NCBI GenBank assembly: GCA_035998445.1
Contig: DASYHQ010000061.1
Location: 301,814-365,813, forward strand
From: Tepidisphaeraceae bacterium
GTDB taxonomy: Bacteria; Planctomycetota; Phycisphaerae; Tepidisphaerales; Tepidisphaeraceae
Length of the DNA stretch: 64,000 nucleotides
Direction: 5' to 3'
Part shown: positions 16,822 to 24,971 of the stretch, piece after piece
Position numbering within the stretch: position 1 is the stretch's first letter
How the letters are laid out: every line of letters starts with the position of its first letter
Program-made: the position numbers and the translations under genes
The notes under the pieces: model-generated
What the model saw: the letters and a program-made list of their open reading frames with translations, nothing else
What the model was told of the DNA's origin: nothing
Database searches by the model: none

Positions 16822-19400
16822 GCGGCACCTCCGACGGGCGCGGTGGTGTCCAACGGTTCCGCGGGAAGGGAGATGCCAGCCAGATCGGCCTGCGGGTGCG
16901 CAAGCTTCAATCGAACCAGCGCGTCCATCGCCCGTTCGAACTCCGCGCGCCCCTGAAACTTCACGACCTCGCCCAGCACGCGTGCCACGATCGCGGCCTG
17001 CTGCGCATCGAGCAAGCCGCGCGACAGGAGCAGGGCGATCACGTTGCGCCGTGGCGTTCTTGCCGCTGTGGGACGCGTATCGAGCAGCACCGTGCGGAAG
17101 AAGCGTTCCAGTTCCGAAAGCGCCGCTGCGCCCGGTGGCAGATGGGCGGTGGCCAGTTCCAGGGCGAACGGGCGGGCGTGCGGGTGGGGATGCTCCGACA
17201 GTCGGTTGACCAAGTCCACCGCGTCCAGTTGCGCCAAGTGGCGGCGCGCCAGTTCCACGCCAAGGTCCTGCACGTCCGGGCGGTTGGAATCCAGCAAGCC
17301 GATGATGCCCGCGGTGCCAAGGGTGGTGAAATCGAGGCGCGTTCGCACCAGATCGAGCACGGCGGCGCGCACGTCCGACCATTCGCTGTCAATCAAGGCA
17401 AACAACGCCGACGGCTCGCGCTGCCATGACGCTTCGGACACCCGCAGCAGTGCAATCGCTGCCCCGCGCACCGCCGCCAGTGGATGGTTCGCCAGCATCA
17501 CCAGCCGGGGCAGGCCCAGGTCATCGGCCGCCTCCGGTCGCCGCCCGAGTAGGTCGCCGGCGACCGCCTTGGCCGACGGTGACGCCGCCTCCAGCAGCGA
17601 AAGCACGTCGGCCGTCGATAGCGACGCCAGGTCGTCCAGCAGCGCCTCGCGGCAGACGCGCGCGACGCTTTCCAGCACGTCTTCTTCCGAACCCGCCGCT
17701 GACGGCGTCCGCAGCACGTCGAGCAACCGTGTTGCCAATGCCCGCCGATGATTCGCCGCCTGATCACCCCGCGCCAGTGCCGCGATCGTCAGGTCGGCGG
17801 CCAGCAATCGCGTGGTGGGTTGCGGTGAAAGCAGAAACTCGACGACCGCCTCCACGTCACCCGTCCAGCGGTCGCTGGTGTCGCGCATGAACTGCTGACC
17901 GAGATCGCGCGCCGTCGGTCGAGCGTCTGCCGCGAGGCGGGCGACCAGCGCGAAGTCAGGCGCAGCCGGGTCAAACCGGCGTTTCAGTTCGGACAGCGCC
18001 AGCTCAACGGTTGGCTCGAACGGCGCGTCCAGCATTTTCAGCACGGCGTTCGTTGGCGCGTGCTGAACAACGGCCATATGACCGCGCAGCAGCGCGCGAT
18101 GTGCGAACTGGTGCACGTCCACCAGCCGCGCCGCTGCCAGCAACCGAACGTAGGCGGCCGGCTGGCGATCCCAGAGCGCGGCGAAACGTTCCTCCCGCTG
18201 GGCGGCGGCGCCTTTGGCGGCCTTTGCGGAGCGGAAGCGGAACTTCATCGACCGGCCGATGAACTGCAGCCGGTCGCCACCGTCGTACAGCACGCGGTTC
18301 AGCAGGTAAGCATCGGCAAACGCGCCGTAGAGTTTACGCGGCGGCCGTTCGTCTTCCGGCGCGTAATGGATGATCGCCTCGGCGGCGGCGGCGGCGTAGT
18401 CGTCAGGACGGTAACGCGCCAGTTGGCGTAGATATCGCCAACCGGCGCGGCGAACGTAGTCACGCGTACGGCGAGAAAAGATCGTCGTCTCGCGCTCGGC
18501 GCCATCGTAGCCGCTCTTGACGATTGCCTTCGTCCCTTTGGTGACGGCCAAGCCCTGTCGCTCGATCGCGTGCTGCAACCGGCCCCACGTGGCGTAATCG
18601 CGGCGCAGCATGCTGCGCTTCAGGATGCTCTTGACGTACCGCCACACGAACGGCCGATCGAACGACATCTCCGAAACCAGTTGCACCGCCGCCGCGACCA
18701 CGACAGGCGAGGCCAACTCGTAGAGCAGGTCGGCGCACAGCCCGTGCCGCTGGGCGTCGGCGGCCTTCACGGCGGCGACAAGGGATGCGACGGCGGCGGG
18801 GGAAACGTTGCGTTCATCGGTGATGGCCGCGATCGCATCGCGCACGTTGGCGGGCAGGCCTTCCAGCGTTCGCACACGCGCCTCCGCGAGCCCCTCGACA
18901 TCGTTCAGATTGCGAAGCGCTTCCACGGCAGACCGGCGGCGCGACAAAAGCTTGCGGGCGGCGTGGAGGCGAACGTCGGGAATGGCGCGTGGGTCGCCGA
19001 TCGCGCCGAGCGCATCCAGGATCGGGCAGACGTCATCAACAGCCTTCGGCAGCGCGACAAGCAACGCGTCGGCAGCCCGCGGGCCACCGCGCCAGCCCAG
19101 CCGCACCGCGGCGCGGCCGCGCTTGGCGGAGTCGGTGTCGAACAGGTCGCGCAGCGCCGAATCCTCGGCATCGCCATACCCCTCGGCCCGCAGCGCGGCC
19201 ACCACGTCGTCGATGCGGGCGGCAAGCTCCGGCTGGGCGAACGGACCGTACACCGCGCTGGCCGCCAGCTTGCCGGCCTGCACGCCACGCGCGACGCGCA
19301 GCAGGAACGCCTCCGCCTGCCCATGCACCGGCTCGATCGACACCACCGCGACCCGATTGGTCGCGGCAGGGTTGAAGAGTTTGAGGGGCAGGGGGGTCAT
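16818..19400 (-). CDS. Large HEAT-repeat-like protein (MolR/WGR-HEAT type)
   Basis: The protein has 860 residues, strongly helical with many Ala/Leu/Arg repeats of HEAT type, for example LVMLANHPLAAVRGAAIALL and LFALIDSEWSDVRAAVLDLV. The first ~75 residues (NRVAVVSIEPVHGQ... to AALRAEGYG) vaguely resemble a divergent WGR module; this is weak. Probably a cytoplasmic scaffold. It is coupled by a 4-base overlap to the SWIM gene. Such HEAT/SWIM pairs occur together in bacteria, and to my recollection some retrons carry WGR/HEAT and SWIM partners. No catalytic motif is seen. Confidence 0.75.
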   Translation of the reverse strand: MTPLPLKLFNPAATNRVAVVSIEPVHGQAEAFLLRVARGVQAGKLAASAVYGPFAQPELAARIDDVVAALRAEGYGDAEDSALRDLFDTDSAKRGRAAVRLGWRGGPRAADALLVALPKAVDDVCPILDALGAIGDPRAIPDVRLHAARKLLSRRRSAVEALRNLNDVEGLAEARVRTLEGLPANVRDAIAAITDERNVSPAAVASLVAAVKAADAQRHGLCADLLYELASPVVVAAAVQLVSEMSFDRPFVWRYVKSILKRSMLRRDYATWGRLQHAIERQGLAVTKGTKAIVKSGYDGAERETTIFSRRTRDYVRRAGWRYLRQLARYRPDDYAAAAAEAIIHYAPEDERPPRKLYGAFADAYLLNRVLYDGGDRLQFIGRSMKFRFRSAKAAKGAAAQREERFAALWDRQPAAYVRLLAAARLVDVHQFAHRALLRGHMAVVQHAPTNAVLKMLDAPFEPTVELALSELKRRFDPAAPDFALVARLAADARPTARDLGQQFMRDTSDRWTGDVEAVVEFLLSPQPTTRLLAADLTIAALARGDQAANHRRALATRLLDVLRTPSAAGSEEDVLESVARVCREALLDDLASLSTADVLSLLEAASPSAKAVAGDLLGRRPEAADDLGLPRLVMLANHPLAAVRGAAIALLRVSEASWQREPSALFALIDSEWSDVRAAVLDLVRTRLDFTTLGTAGIIGLLDSNRPDVQDLGVELARRHLAQLDAVDLVNRLSEHPHPHARPFALELATAHLPPGAAALSELERFFRTVLLDTRPTAARTPRRNVIALLLSRGLLDAQQAAIVARVLGEVVKFQGRAEFERAMDALVRLKLAHPQADLAGISLPAEPLDTTAPVGGAA

Positions 19401-19437
19401 TGTTGTCGAAGTCCGATTAGCGAAAGGTTCGTTCTGG

Positions 19438-19553
19438 CCCTCTCCCGCATGCGCCGGGCGAGGTTAGGTGAGGCTGATTTCGTTCTTCCGAGAATTGTCA
19501 GCAGTTCGAAATCACCCTCACCTAACCTCTCCCATGAGTACATGGGAGAGGGA
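19438..19553. repeat. Family B palindromic repeat (CCCTCTCCC...GGGAGAGGG)
   Basis: The left part CCCTCTCCCGCATGCGCC...GAGGTTAGGTGAGG is mirrored by CCTCACCTAACCTCTCCC...GGGAGAGGG on the right, with GATTTCG/CGAAATC inside. It lies between the macro-domain and HEAT-like genes. Related copies are at 33051-33098, 48281-48395, 50080-50125 and 50350-50390, and a fragment at 61254-61300. Confidence 0.8.
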
Positions 19554-19577
19554 CCGGATTACGCGTAACGCACGCGC

Positions 19578-20324
19578 CTAGCCAAAATCGTCGAAGTCTT
19601 CATCCTTCGTCTTCGCCGACGGTGTCGGCTTGGCGGACGACGCTGAAGCCGTAGTGCTAGCCGGCGTGGCCGCGGCAACGGCGCCGGGGGACGATTTGGC
19701 GGCCGTCTTTTTCGTCGCGCCGGTCATCGGGGCCAGGTCGCCAAGCTGTTCCTGCAGCGCGGCTCGCATCTCGCCGAAGTCGGTGAACTCGCGCTCGCGG
19801 AACAGGTGGTAGGCGGTCCACATCAGATCGGCGCAAATCTCCACCGGCACCTGCCCCGTGTTGGCCCCAAGGCCCGGCAACGCAACCGAGCGGATGCTGC
19901 CCGGCTCGCGGGCGTTCTGCATGTGAACAGCTTGGAACGCCGCGGCGCAGGCGAGGGCGACGTTCAGGGTGTCGCTGACGTTCTCGCTGGACTGGGTCAT
20001 CGTCGGCGTGGAGATCAGGTAGCCCGGCTGCACCTGCCCGGTCGGCACGCAGGTGGCATGCCCGACCGGCATCAGCCCGCCGTACCGCCTCGCGATCTCC
20101 TGCTGGACGGATTTCTCGATAGCTGCGCCGAAGTGGCGTTTCAGGACGGCATCCAGCCCACCGTCCATGCTGCCGCGCGAGTTGGTTGGGCTGACCCACG
20201 CGCTGACCGGTTGTTCGAGCATCGACCCCTGCACGATCTGCACCTCCGGGTGCTCCTCAAACGTCGCCCGCCACGCGGCAACCATCTTCGCGTTCACGTC
20301 GACCAAGGTGACGGCGACCAACAT
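19578..20324 (-). CDS. Macro-domain protein (ADP-ribose binding or hydrolysing)
   Basis: The protein has 248 residues from ATG 20324 (MLVAVTLVDVNAKMV), with AAGGAG 5 nt upstream; the longer frame from 20399 starts inside a repeat. Residues ~35-175 form a macro domain: SPTNSRGSMDGGLDAVLKRH holds the substrate-loop pattern N-x-x-G-x-x-x-GG-x-D and VALPGLGANTGQV the second ribose/phosphate loop. The C-terminal ~60 residues are a disordered Ala/Ser/Thr/Lys tail ending DEDFDDFG. It lies directly downstream of the PARP gene, so a reader or eraser of its product is inferred. Confidence 0.85.
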   Translation of the reverse strand: MLVAVTLVDVNAKMVAAWRATFEEHPEVQIVQGSMLEQPVSAWVSPTNSRGSMDGGLDAVLKRHFGAAIEKSVQQEIARRYGGLMPVGHATCVPTGQVQPGYLISTPTMTQSSENVSDTLNVALACAAAFQAVHMQNAREPGSIRSVALPGLGANTGQVPVEICADLMWTAYHLFREREFTDFGEMRAALQEQLGDLAPMTGATKKTAAKSSPGAVAAATPASTTASASSAKPTPSAKTKDEDFDDFG

Positions 20325-20394
20325 GGGAACTCCTTGGGAATGCCGAATGGAATTCAAAATTCCAAATGCCAGAGCGATGCGGCGCCCGTGAGTT

Positions 20395-20497
20395 GTCATC
20401 CCGAGGGGAGCGGTAGCGACCCGAGGGATCTCGGACGAGGAGCATTTCTCTGCACTGGGAGATCCCTCAGGTCGCTATCGCTCCCCTCGGGATGACA
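20395..20497. repeat. Family A palindromic repeat, copy 1
   Basis: Inverted repeat opening GTCATCCCGAGGGGAGCGGT and closing with its near-complement ending CTCGGGATGAC, with GAGGGATCTC / GAGATCCCTC inner arms and a variable loop. It sits between the PARP stop and the macro-domain start. Sister copies are at 36092, 36193, 47283, 50186 and 53890. Confidence 0.9.
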
Positions 20498-20531
20498 CGT
20501 GATAGATGATAACACTCGGAGTTCTCTACCA

Positions 20532-22004
20532 TCACGCCGTGAACTCGACCAAATACTCCTGCCGGTGTTGCTTCGGATCGTAAATCACGTACTCGTCGTC
20601 AGCGAACTGGGAACCGTTCTTACCGTTGTTGCGCACGCCGTGGCAACTGTGGTAGCCGTCGGGCGGGCCGTCGAGGCCGTAGGTGATCTTCGTGTAGTCC
20701 TTCATCTTGCCGAGCGCCACGCGGGTGACGGCCATCAGGCGCGTCTTCTTCTTGCCGGGCGTGGTGTAGAAGCAGCTGGTGCACGATGCGTCACCGAAGT
20801 AAATGCCGTGGCCAAGCCAGCCGGCATCGGTGCGGTGGACGCCGAGGTTCACGACGATCTTGGGCATCAAAATGCCGCGCGATAAAATGCCCACCCAGTT
20901 CTGAATGCGCGACCCGTGGAACATCAGCCGTTGGTTGTCGATGTCGGACCGGAAGTCGTCCCACTCGCCGGGTCGTTTCACGCCGAAGATGTTCTGCACC
21001 TTGATTCCCTTCGTCTTCACCTGGCTGTCGACCACATGGTCTGCGATCTGGCGGAACGTGGGGCTCTCGCGGTCCAGGTAGTGCAGATCGGCCTTCAGGC
21101 TGAGGTATTGGGCGTCGATCTGCGCGTCGTACAGCACTGATCCTTCTTCGCCGTTCACCTGCAGCATGTCCTTCATCAGCTGAAGCGTTTCCTGCTTTTG
21201 CCCGAACGCCTCGCTGGTGTTGATGACCGCTGCCGCGATGGCGTCGCGCGTGCGGCCGATGCGGTGGGGGACGACGGTGTAGAACTCGCCCGACAGATCT
21301 TCGAGCTGCTGCGCCATCGTGCGCGGCTTCTTCTGGAAGACGCCGTACATCTCCGTCAAAATCGCCTCCCCCTTTTCGATCTGCCCGATCGTCAGCACGC
21401 CCAGCGGCGTCTCGATGCCGTTGGCGGTGATCTTGGCGGCCACGGTCGACGTGAGCGCGTTGGTCGCCTCGGCGTAGATGTAGCGGACGATGTCCTGCAC
21501 CCCAGCATGCAGGTCGAGGCGCTTGGGCTCCTCGATCGGCTTGCCGTTCTTGGCAGCCGCCTCGGCCTTGGCTTTGGCGAGCCGTTCGATCGTCTTGGCG
21601 TCCACCTCCCCGGCGCTAGTGCCGCGGGCCCGCTGGCTGCCTATCTTGCTCGAAGCCAGCGACAGTTCTTTATACCCCTTGGCGGTGCTGGTCTTCTCGC
21701 GGTAGATCTGCTGATAACACCCCTGCGCTTCGGGCAAACTGTTGAAGTACCGGCACTCCTTCTGCCCCGCGTCCGGGTCTCGCTCCAGATCGTCGGTGCG
21801 GCCATAATGCGTAAAGACGCGGAACGGCCCTTTGCTCGCGACGCCGTTTTCAGCGCCGTGGGAATGCAGTTCGATCGCGTAGTACTTGTTGCGGTTGGTC
21901 TTGATATCGGTGACCTGCAGCACCGCCTTCTGGACGATGCCGAAGTCGCTCGAGAACCCCGGCTCCCCCGACTCCCCGTGCTTCCATGCCTTCACCTTCG
22001 CCAT
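20532..22004 (-). CDS. Poly(ADP-ribose) polymerase with WGR domain (bacterial PARP)
   Basis: The protein has 490 residues from ATG 22004 with GGAGG 5 nt upstream; an in-frame GTG at 22016 is less likely. Residues ~25-120 form a WGR domain (FRVFTHYGRTDD, then KGYKEL). Residues ~165-295 are the helical PARP regulatory domain (PLGVLTIGQIEKGEAIL, matching the PLGKLS...QI..AYSIL pattern). The catalytic domain has the full H-Y-E triad: MFHGSR (His ~363), GHGIYFGD (Tyr ~402) and DDEYVIYD (Glu ~472). It should transfer or polymerise ADP-ribose from NAD+ in response to nucleic-acid ends. It is the first gene of the minus-strand block containing the macro-domain, HEAT, SWIM, retron and ARH genes. Confidence 0.93.
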   Translation of the reverse strand: MAKVKAWKHGESGEPGFSSDFGIVQKAVLQVTDIKTNRNKYYAIELHSHGAENGVASKGPFRVFTHYGRTDDLERDPDAGQKECRYFNSLPEAQGCYQQIYREKTSTAKGYKELSLASSKIGSQRARGTSAGEVDAKTIERLAKAKAEAAAKNGKPIEEPKRLDLHAGVQDIVRYIYAEATNALTSTVAAKITANGIETPLGVLTIGQIEKGEAILTEMYGVFQKKPRTMAQQLEDLSGEFYTVVPHRIGRTRDAIAAAVINTSEAFGQKQETLQLMKDMLQVNGEEGSVLYDAQIDAQYLSLKADLHYLDRESPTFRQIADHVVDSQVKTKGIKVQNIFGVKRPGEWDDFRSDIDNQRLMFHGSRIQNWVGILSRGILMPKIVVNLGVHRTDAGWLGHGIYFGDASCTSCFYTTPGKKKTRLMAVTRVALGKMKDYTKITYGLDGPPDGYHSCHGVRNNGKNGSQFADDEYVIYDPKQHRQEYLVEFTA

Positions 22005-22033
22005 GGTTCCCTCCACGCGTTCGTTCGGTAAAA

Positions 22034-22061
22034 GTTATACCTCGTAAAACAGTGATGGCAA
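22034..22061 (-). promoter_or_regulatory. Predicted sigma70-type promoter of the PARP gene
   Basis: On the minus strand TTGCCA (22061-22056), a 16-base spacer and TATAAC (22039-22034) lie 30 bases before the ATG, in an unusually A/T-rich pocket. It could drive the whole PARP-to-retron block. Confidence 0.55.
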
Positions 22062-22212
22062 ATCTATTTTTCGCGATTTTTCCAGATGAATATTCTGGTG
22101 TGCTGTAGTTGAAGGATGCAGAGGCAAGCCGGTCTCGCAAGCGCAAAACTCGAGTGGCGTGCTTGCTCGCGCGATACGTCGTCGATTGAATCAGTCAGAT
22201 CAGCGGTTGGCG

Positions 22213-22782
22213 CTACCGAAGCTTCACGGTCCATTCGACGCCGGCGCGCATCGGGATGGTGACGGTGTGGGCGTCGTCGCGGGCGCGCAGAGCGGTCAGG
22301 TAGGCTTCCATTTCCTGCGGGTGCGAAATCACGTTGTCGGTGACGATGGCGCCGCCGACCCGGAGCTTGAGCCAAAGCAGGTCGAAGTAGGCTTGCGTGC
22401 TCGGCTTGTCGGCGTCGATGAAGGCGACGTCGATGACGCCGGGAATCGTCGGGATGATCTCGCGCGCGTTGCCGAGATGGCTGGTCACGCGGTCGGCTAG
22501 TCCGGCGGCGGCGAAGGTGGCCTTGGCGGTCGAGTACTTCTTGTCCAGCACGTCGATCGTGTGCAGGTGACCGTTGCAGGTCGCCAGGAGGGCGGACCAC
22601 CACATGCCACTGAAGCCGTAGCTCGTGCCGACCTCGACGATCAGCTTGGCCTGATGGGCGAGCGCGATGTTGGCCAGCAGATGGCCGACGTCGCGCGAGA
22701 TCTGCATCGAATCGCCGCGTGGCTGGGCGAGACGCTCGGTCTCGTCGATCTGGGCGGCCAAGGCGGGGGTCATGGGGATCAT
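22213..22782 (-). CDS. SAM-dependent O-methyltransferase (family 3, COMT-like)
   Basis: The protein has 189 residues from ATG 22782 (MIPMTPALAAQI), chosen because GGAGG lies 7 nt upstream; the frame is open to 22827. The SAM site is VEVGTSYGFSGMW, followed by HTIDVLDKKY and the metal/active-site segment DVAFIDADKPSTQAYFDLLW, then GGAIVTDNV: the order found in cation-dependent O-methyltransferases. The methyl acceptor is unknown. It lies upstream of the PARP promoter on the same strand. Confidence 0.88.
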   Translation of the reverse strand: MIPMTPALAAQIDETERLAQPRGDSMQISRDVGHLLANIALAHQAKLIVEVGTSYGFSGMWWSALLATCNGHLHTIDVLDKKYSTAKATFAAAGLADRVTSHLGNAREIIPTIPGVIDVAFIDADKPSTQAYFDLLWLKLRVGGAIVTDNVISHPQEMEAYLTALRARDDAHTVTIPMRAGVEWTVKLR

Positions 22783-22911
22783 GGTGGGGGCCTCCGATGG
22801 GTTTCGCTGGGTGACTTCAGCGGGCATCGTAGCGGTGGGGTGATCTGTCGCCTACCGCGATAGTCATCCGTCATGAAAGTTGTTTCGAACGGGCGGGAAG
22901 GCCACGAGATG

Positions 22912-22947
22912 AAAAAAGACGGGCGGCCCGGTGAGGGGCCGCCCGTC
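22912..22947 (-). terminator. Intrinsic terminator after the TerC/zinc-ribbon genes
   Basis: Perfect 12-bp stem GACGGGCGGCCC / GGGCCGCCCGTC with a 6-base loop, followed on the minus strand by six T residues. It begins 26 bases after the zinc-ribbon stop codon. Confidence 0.9.
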
Positions 22948-22972
22948 GTGGTAAAGGGTGGATGAAATCTCG

Positions 22973-23257
22973 TCAGTCGAACAGTTCCTGCCAGAACGAC
23001 TTGCGGCGTTGTTGACCGCTGCGCTGGTGTTCGCGGTCGTAGGCGTCGGCTTCGTCATCATCGAAGTCGCGCCGCGGGGTATTCCTGCGGCGGTCGCCTT
23101 CCTCCATGTAGTGGACGGCGTAGGCGTCGTAGCGCTCGATGATCTTGTCCAGTTCCCCGCGGTCCAGCCAGACACCGCGGCACTGGGGGCAGTTGTCGAT
23201 CTGCACGCCCTGTCGCTCGGCGACGGTCAACGTGACGTCACAGTGTGGACACTTCAT
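22973..23257 (-). CDS. Zinc-ribbon (TFIIB-type zf) protein
   Basis: The protein has 94 residues from ATG 23257 with AAGGAAG upstream. Two CxxC pairs, MKCPHC and DNCPQC, followed by RGVWLDRGELDKIIER, define the zf-TFIIB small-protein family of unknown function. The tail is charged (Arg/Asp/Gln-rich). The start overlaps the end of the TerC gene by 20 bases, indicating one transcript. Confidence 0.88.
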   Translation of the reverse strand: MKCPHCDVTLTVAERQGVQIDNCPQCRGVWLDRGELDKIIERYDAYAVHYMEEGDRRRNTPRRDFDDDEADAYDREHQRSGQQRRKSFWQELFD

Positions 23258-24458
23258 GGTCGGTCTTCCTTTCGGTAGATGGTTTGGCTTCGATCGTGTC
23301 GCCGGCGGTGGCCTGAAACTCGTTCTGGCTGTTGGGATCCAGCGGATTTGCGACGCCGCGCCGGCGATCGGCGACGAGCGAGGCGACCACGCCACCGGCC
23401 AGAATCAGCAGCACGACGGCCAGCAGGTAGAGGTTGAAGTGCTCGCCGAGCAGCGCCTTGAGCTGCGTGTGGGTCATCATCTTCACGCCCACCAGCACCA
23501 GCACGGCCGCCAGCGAGACCTTCAGGTAACGGAACTTGTCGATCATGCCCGCCAGCGCGAAGTACAGGCTGCGCAGGCCCAGGATCGCGAAGACGTTGCT
23601 CGTGAAGACGAGGAACGGGTCGGTGGTGATCGCGAAGATCGCCGGGATGCTGTCGACGGCGAAAATGAGGTCGGTGAACTCGACCAGCAGCAGCGCCAGG
23701 AACAGGGGCGTCATCATGAGGGTGCCAGGCTTCAGGCGTTCCATTCGATCGACGGCGGGGTCCTGCTCAATCTGCGCGCCGGGCACTGGCGACTCGTGGC
23801 TGGCGGTCGAGCCGGCCCGCACGAAAAAATGCTGGCCGTGGAAGCGGTCGGTCACCGGGAACAACCGTTTGGCGAGGCGCACGACCACGTTCTGCGTGGG
23901 GTCGGAATGGGACGTGATGAACAGCATCTTGATGCCGGTGAGGATCAGGAATGCGCCGAAGACGTAGATGATCCAGCTGAACTCACGGATAAGTTGCGCG
24001 CCGATCGCGATCATGACGCCGCGCATCACCAGCGCGCCGATAATGCCCCAGAAGAGCACGCGGTGCTGGTAGATCGGCGGCACCGCCAGGAACGAGAAGA
24101 TCATCGCGATGACGAAGATGTTATCGACGCTGAGCGACTTCTCGATCACGTAACCGGTGAGGTACTTCACGGTCGCCTGCGTGCCGTGGTTGATGCCCTG
24201 CGGGTTGTCGGGCGTAACGGCCATCAGGTCGACGACCGTCGTCGTGTCACCCTCGGGCGGCAGGCCGATGCCGAACCAGTGGCGGTCGTACGCCACGTAG
24301 ACGAACGCGCTGAACGCCAGGCCCAGCGTGACCCAGAGCGTCGACCACGCCAGCGCCTCCTTCAGGCGAATGACGTGCGCCTTGCGATGAAAGACGCCCA
24401 GGTCCAACGCCAGCATCAGCAGGACGAAGGTGATGAAACCGATCCAGAGCCAGATCAC
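23238..24458 (-). CDS. TerC/Alx family integral membrane protein
   Basis: The protein has 406 residues from GTG 24458, with GGAG 6 nt upstream; the open frame to 24494 starts with TTG and is less likely. Conserved motifs are LMLALDLGVFHRK near the N-terminus, VEKSLSVDNIFVIAMIFSF-type and VEFTDLIFAVDSIPAIFAI-type membrane helices carrying the acidic metal ligands, and FAILGLRSLYFALAG. About nine spans, longer than the 7269-8156 paralogue and closer to Alx (Mn2+ export). An ~80-residue loop in the middle and a ~50-residue hydrophilic C-terminal tail are additions. Confidence 0.92.
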   Translation of the reverse strand: MIWLWIGFITFVLLMLALDLGVFHRKAHVIRLKEALAWSTLWVTLGLAFSAFVYVAYDRHWFGIGLPPEGDTTTVVDLMAVTPDNPQGINHGTQATVKYLTGYVIEKSLSVDNIFVIAMIFSFLAVPPIYQHRVLFWGIIGALVMRGVMIAIGAQLIREFSWIIYVFGAFLILTGIKMLFITSHSDPTQNVVVRLAKRLFPVTDRFHGQHFFVRAGSTASHESPVPGAQIEQDPAVDRMERLKPGTLMMTPLFLALLLVEFTDLIFAVDSIPAIFAITTDPFLVFTSNVFAILGLRSLYFALAGMIDKFRYLKVSLAAVLVLVGVKMMTHTQLKALLGEHFNLYLLAVVLLILAGGVVASLVADRRRGVANPLDPNSQNEFQATAGDTIEAKPSTERKTDHEVSTL

Positions 24459-24506
24459 GATGTTCTCCGTAAAAGTTGGTTTTAGAATCAGCAAGCAGTG
24501 GCTGCC

Positions 24507-24854
24507 CTACGTGGGCAGGCCGGACGCCGAGATGCGTGGGCCCATCGAGCGCTTTTGGTTGCGACCATAGGCGCGGGCGAGCGAGCGACGCAGCCGCACC
24601 GCGGCGCGGTCGACGGCGCGGTACAGATCGGCGTCGACCTCGTCGACGCGCACCTCGCCGACACCCTCAGCGACCACCTCAAAACGGCAGCGCTTGTCGG
24701 CGCCACCGCGCGGGCCGTTCACGTCGTTCACGCGCACGGTGACGCGCTGCACGCGGGGGGCGTAATAGCTCAGGCCCGTCGCCAGCCGCTGGCGCACGTG
24801 GTCGAGGATGGCGGTGGTCAGATCGAAGTTCAGGCCGTGTACGGTCATCTGCAT
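24507..24854 (-). CDS. hpf: Ribosome hibernation promoting factor / sigma-54 modulation protein
   Basis: The protein has 115 residues from ATG 24854 with AAAGGAG 6 nt upstream. The family fold is visible: MTVHGLNFDLTTAILDHVRQRL, then VTVRVNDVNGPRGGADKRC and ADLYRAVDRAAVRLRRSLAR. Short-form HPF/RaiA proteins bind the 30S decoding region and silence ribosomes in stationary phase. Divergent from the LysR-type gene; the 117-base space holds a palindrome. Confidence 0.9.
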   Translation of the reverse strand: MQMTVHGLNFDLTTAILDHVRQRLATGLSYYAPRVQRVTVRVNDVNGPRGGADKRCRFEVVAEGVGEVRVDEVDADLYRAVDRAAVRLRRSLARAYGRNQKRSMGPRISASGLPT

Positions 24855-24932
24855 AACGGTCTCCTTTGGGTTGAGTTCCAATCGACTGGAGAAGTATCGG
24901 CAGGTAGGCGAGCATAGACAATAACGAAGTAT

Positions 24933-24947
24933 CGATGTAAAACATCG
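24933..24947. promoter_or_regulatory. Palindrome between hpf and LysR-type gene, candidate operator
   Basis: CGATGT-AAA-ACATCG is a perfect palindrome fitting the T-N11-A pattern of LysR-family sites. It is flanked by the near-direct repeats AACGAAGTATCGA and AACGAGGTATCGA. It lies 25 bases before the regulator start codon. Confidence 0.55.
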
Positions 24948-24971
24948 TTTTAAACGAGGTATCGAACGACG

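Noticed and set aside
16822..17382. N-terminal extension of the SWIM gene to 773 residues
   Set aside because: It lies inside the HEAT-like gene in another frame; the GTGA overlap with GGAGG gives a convincing start.
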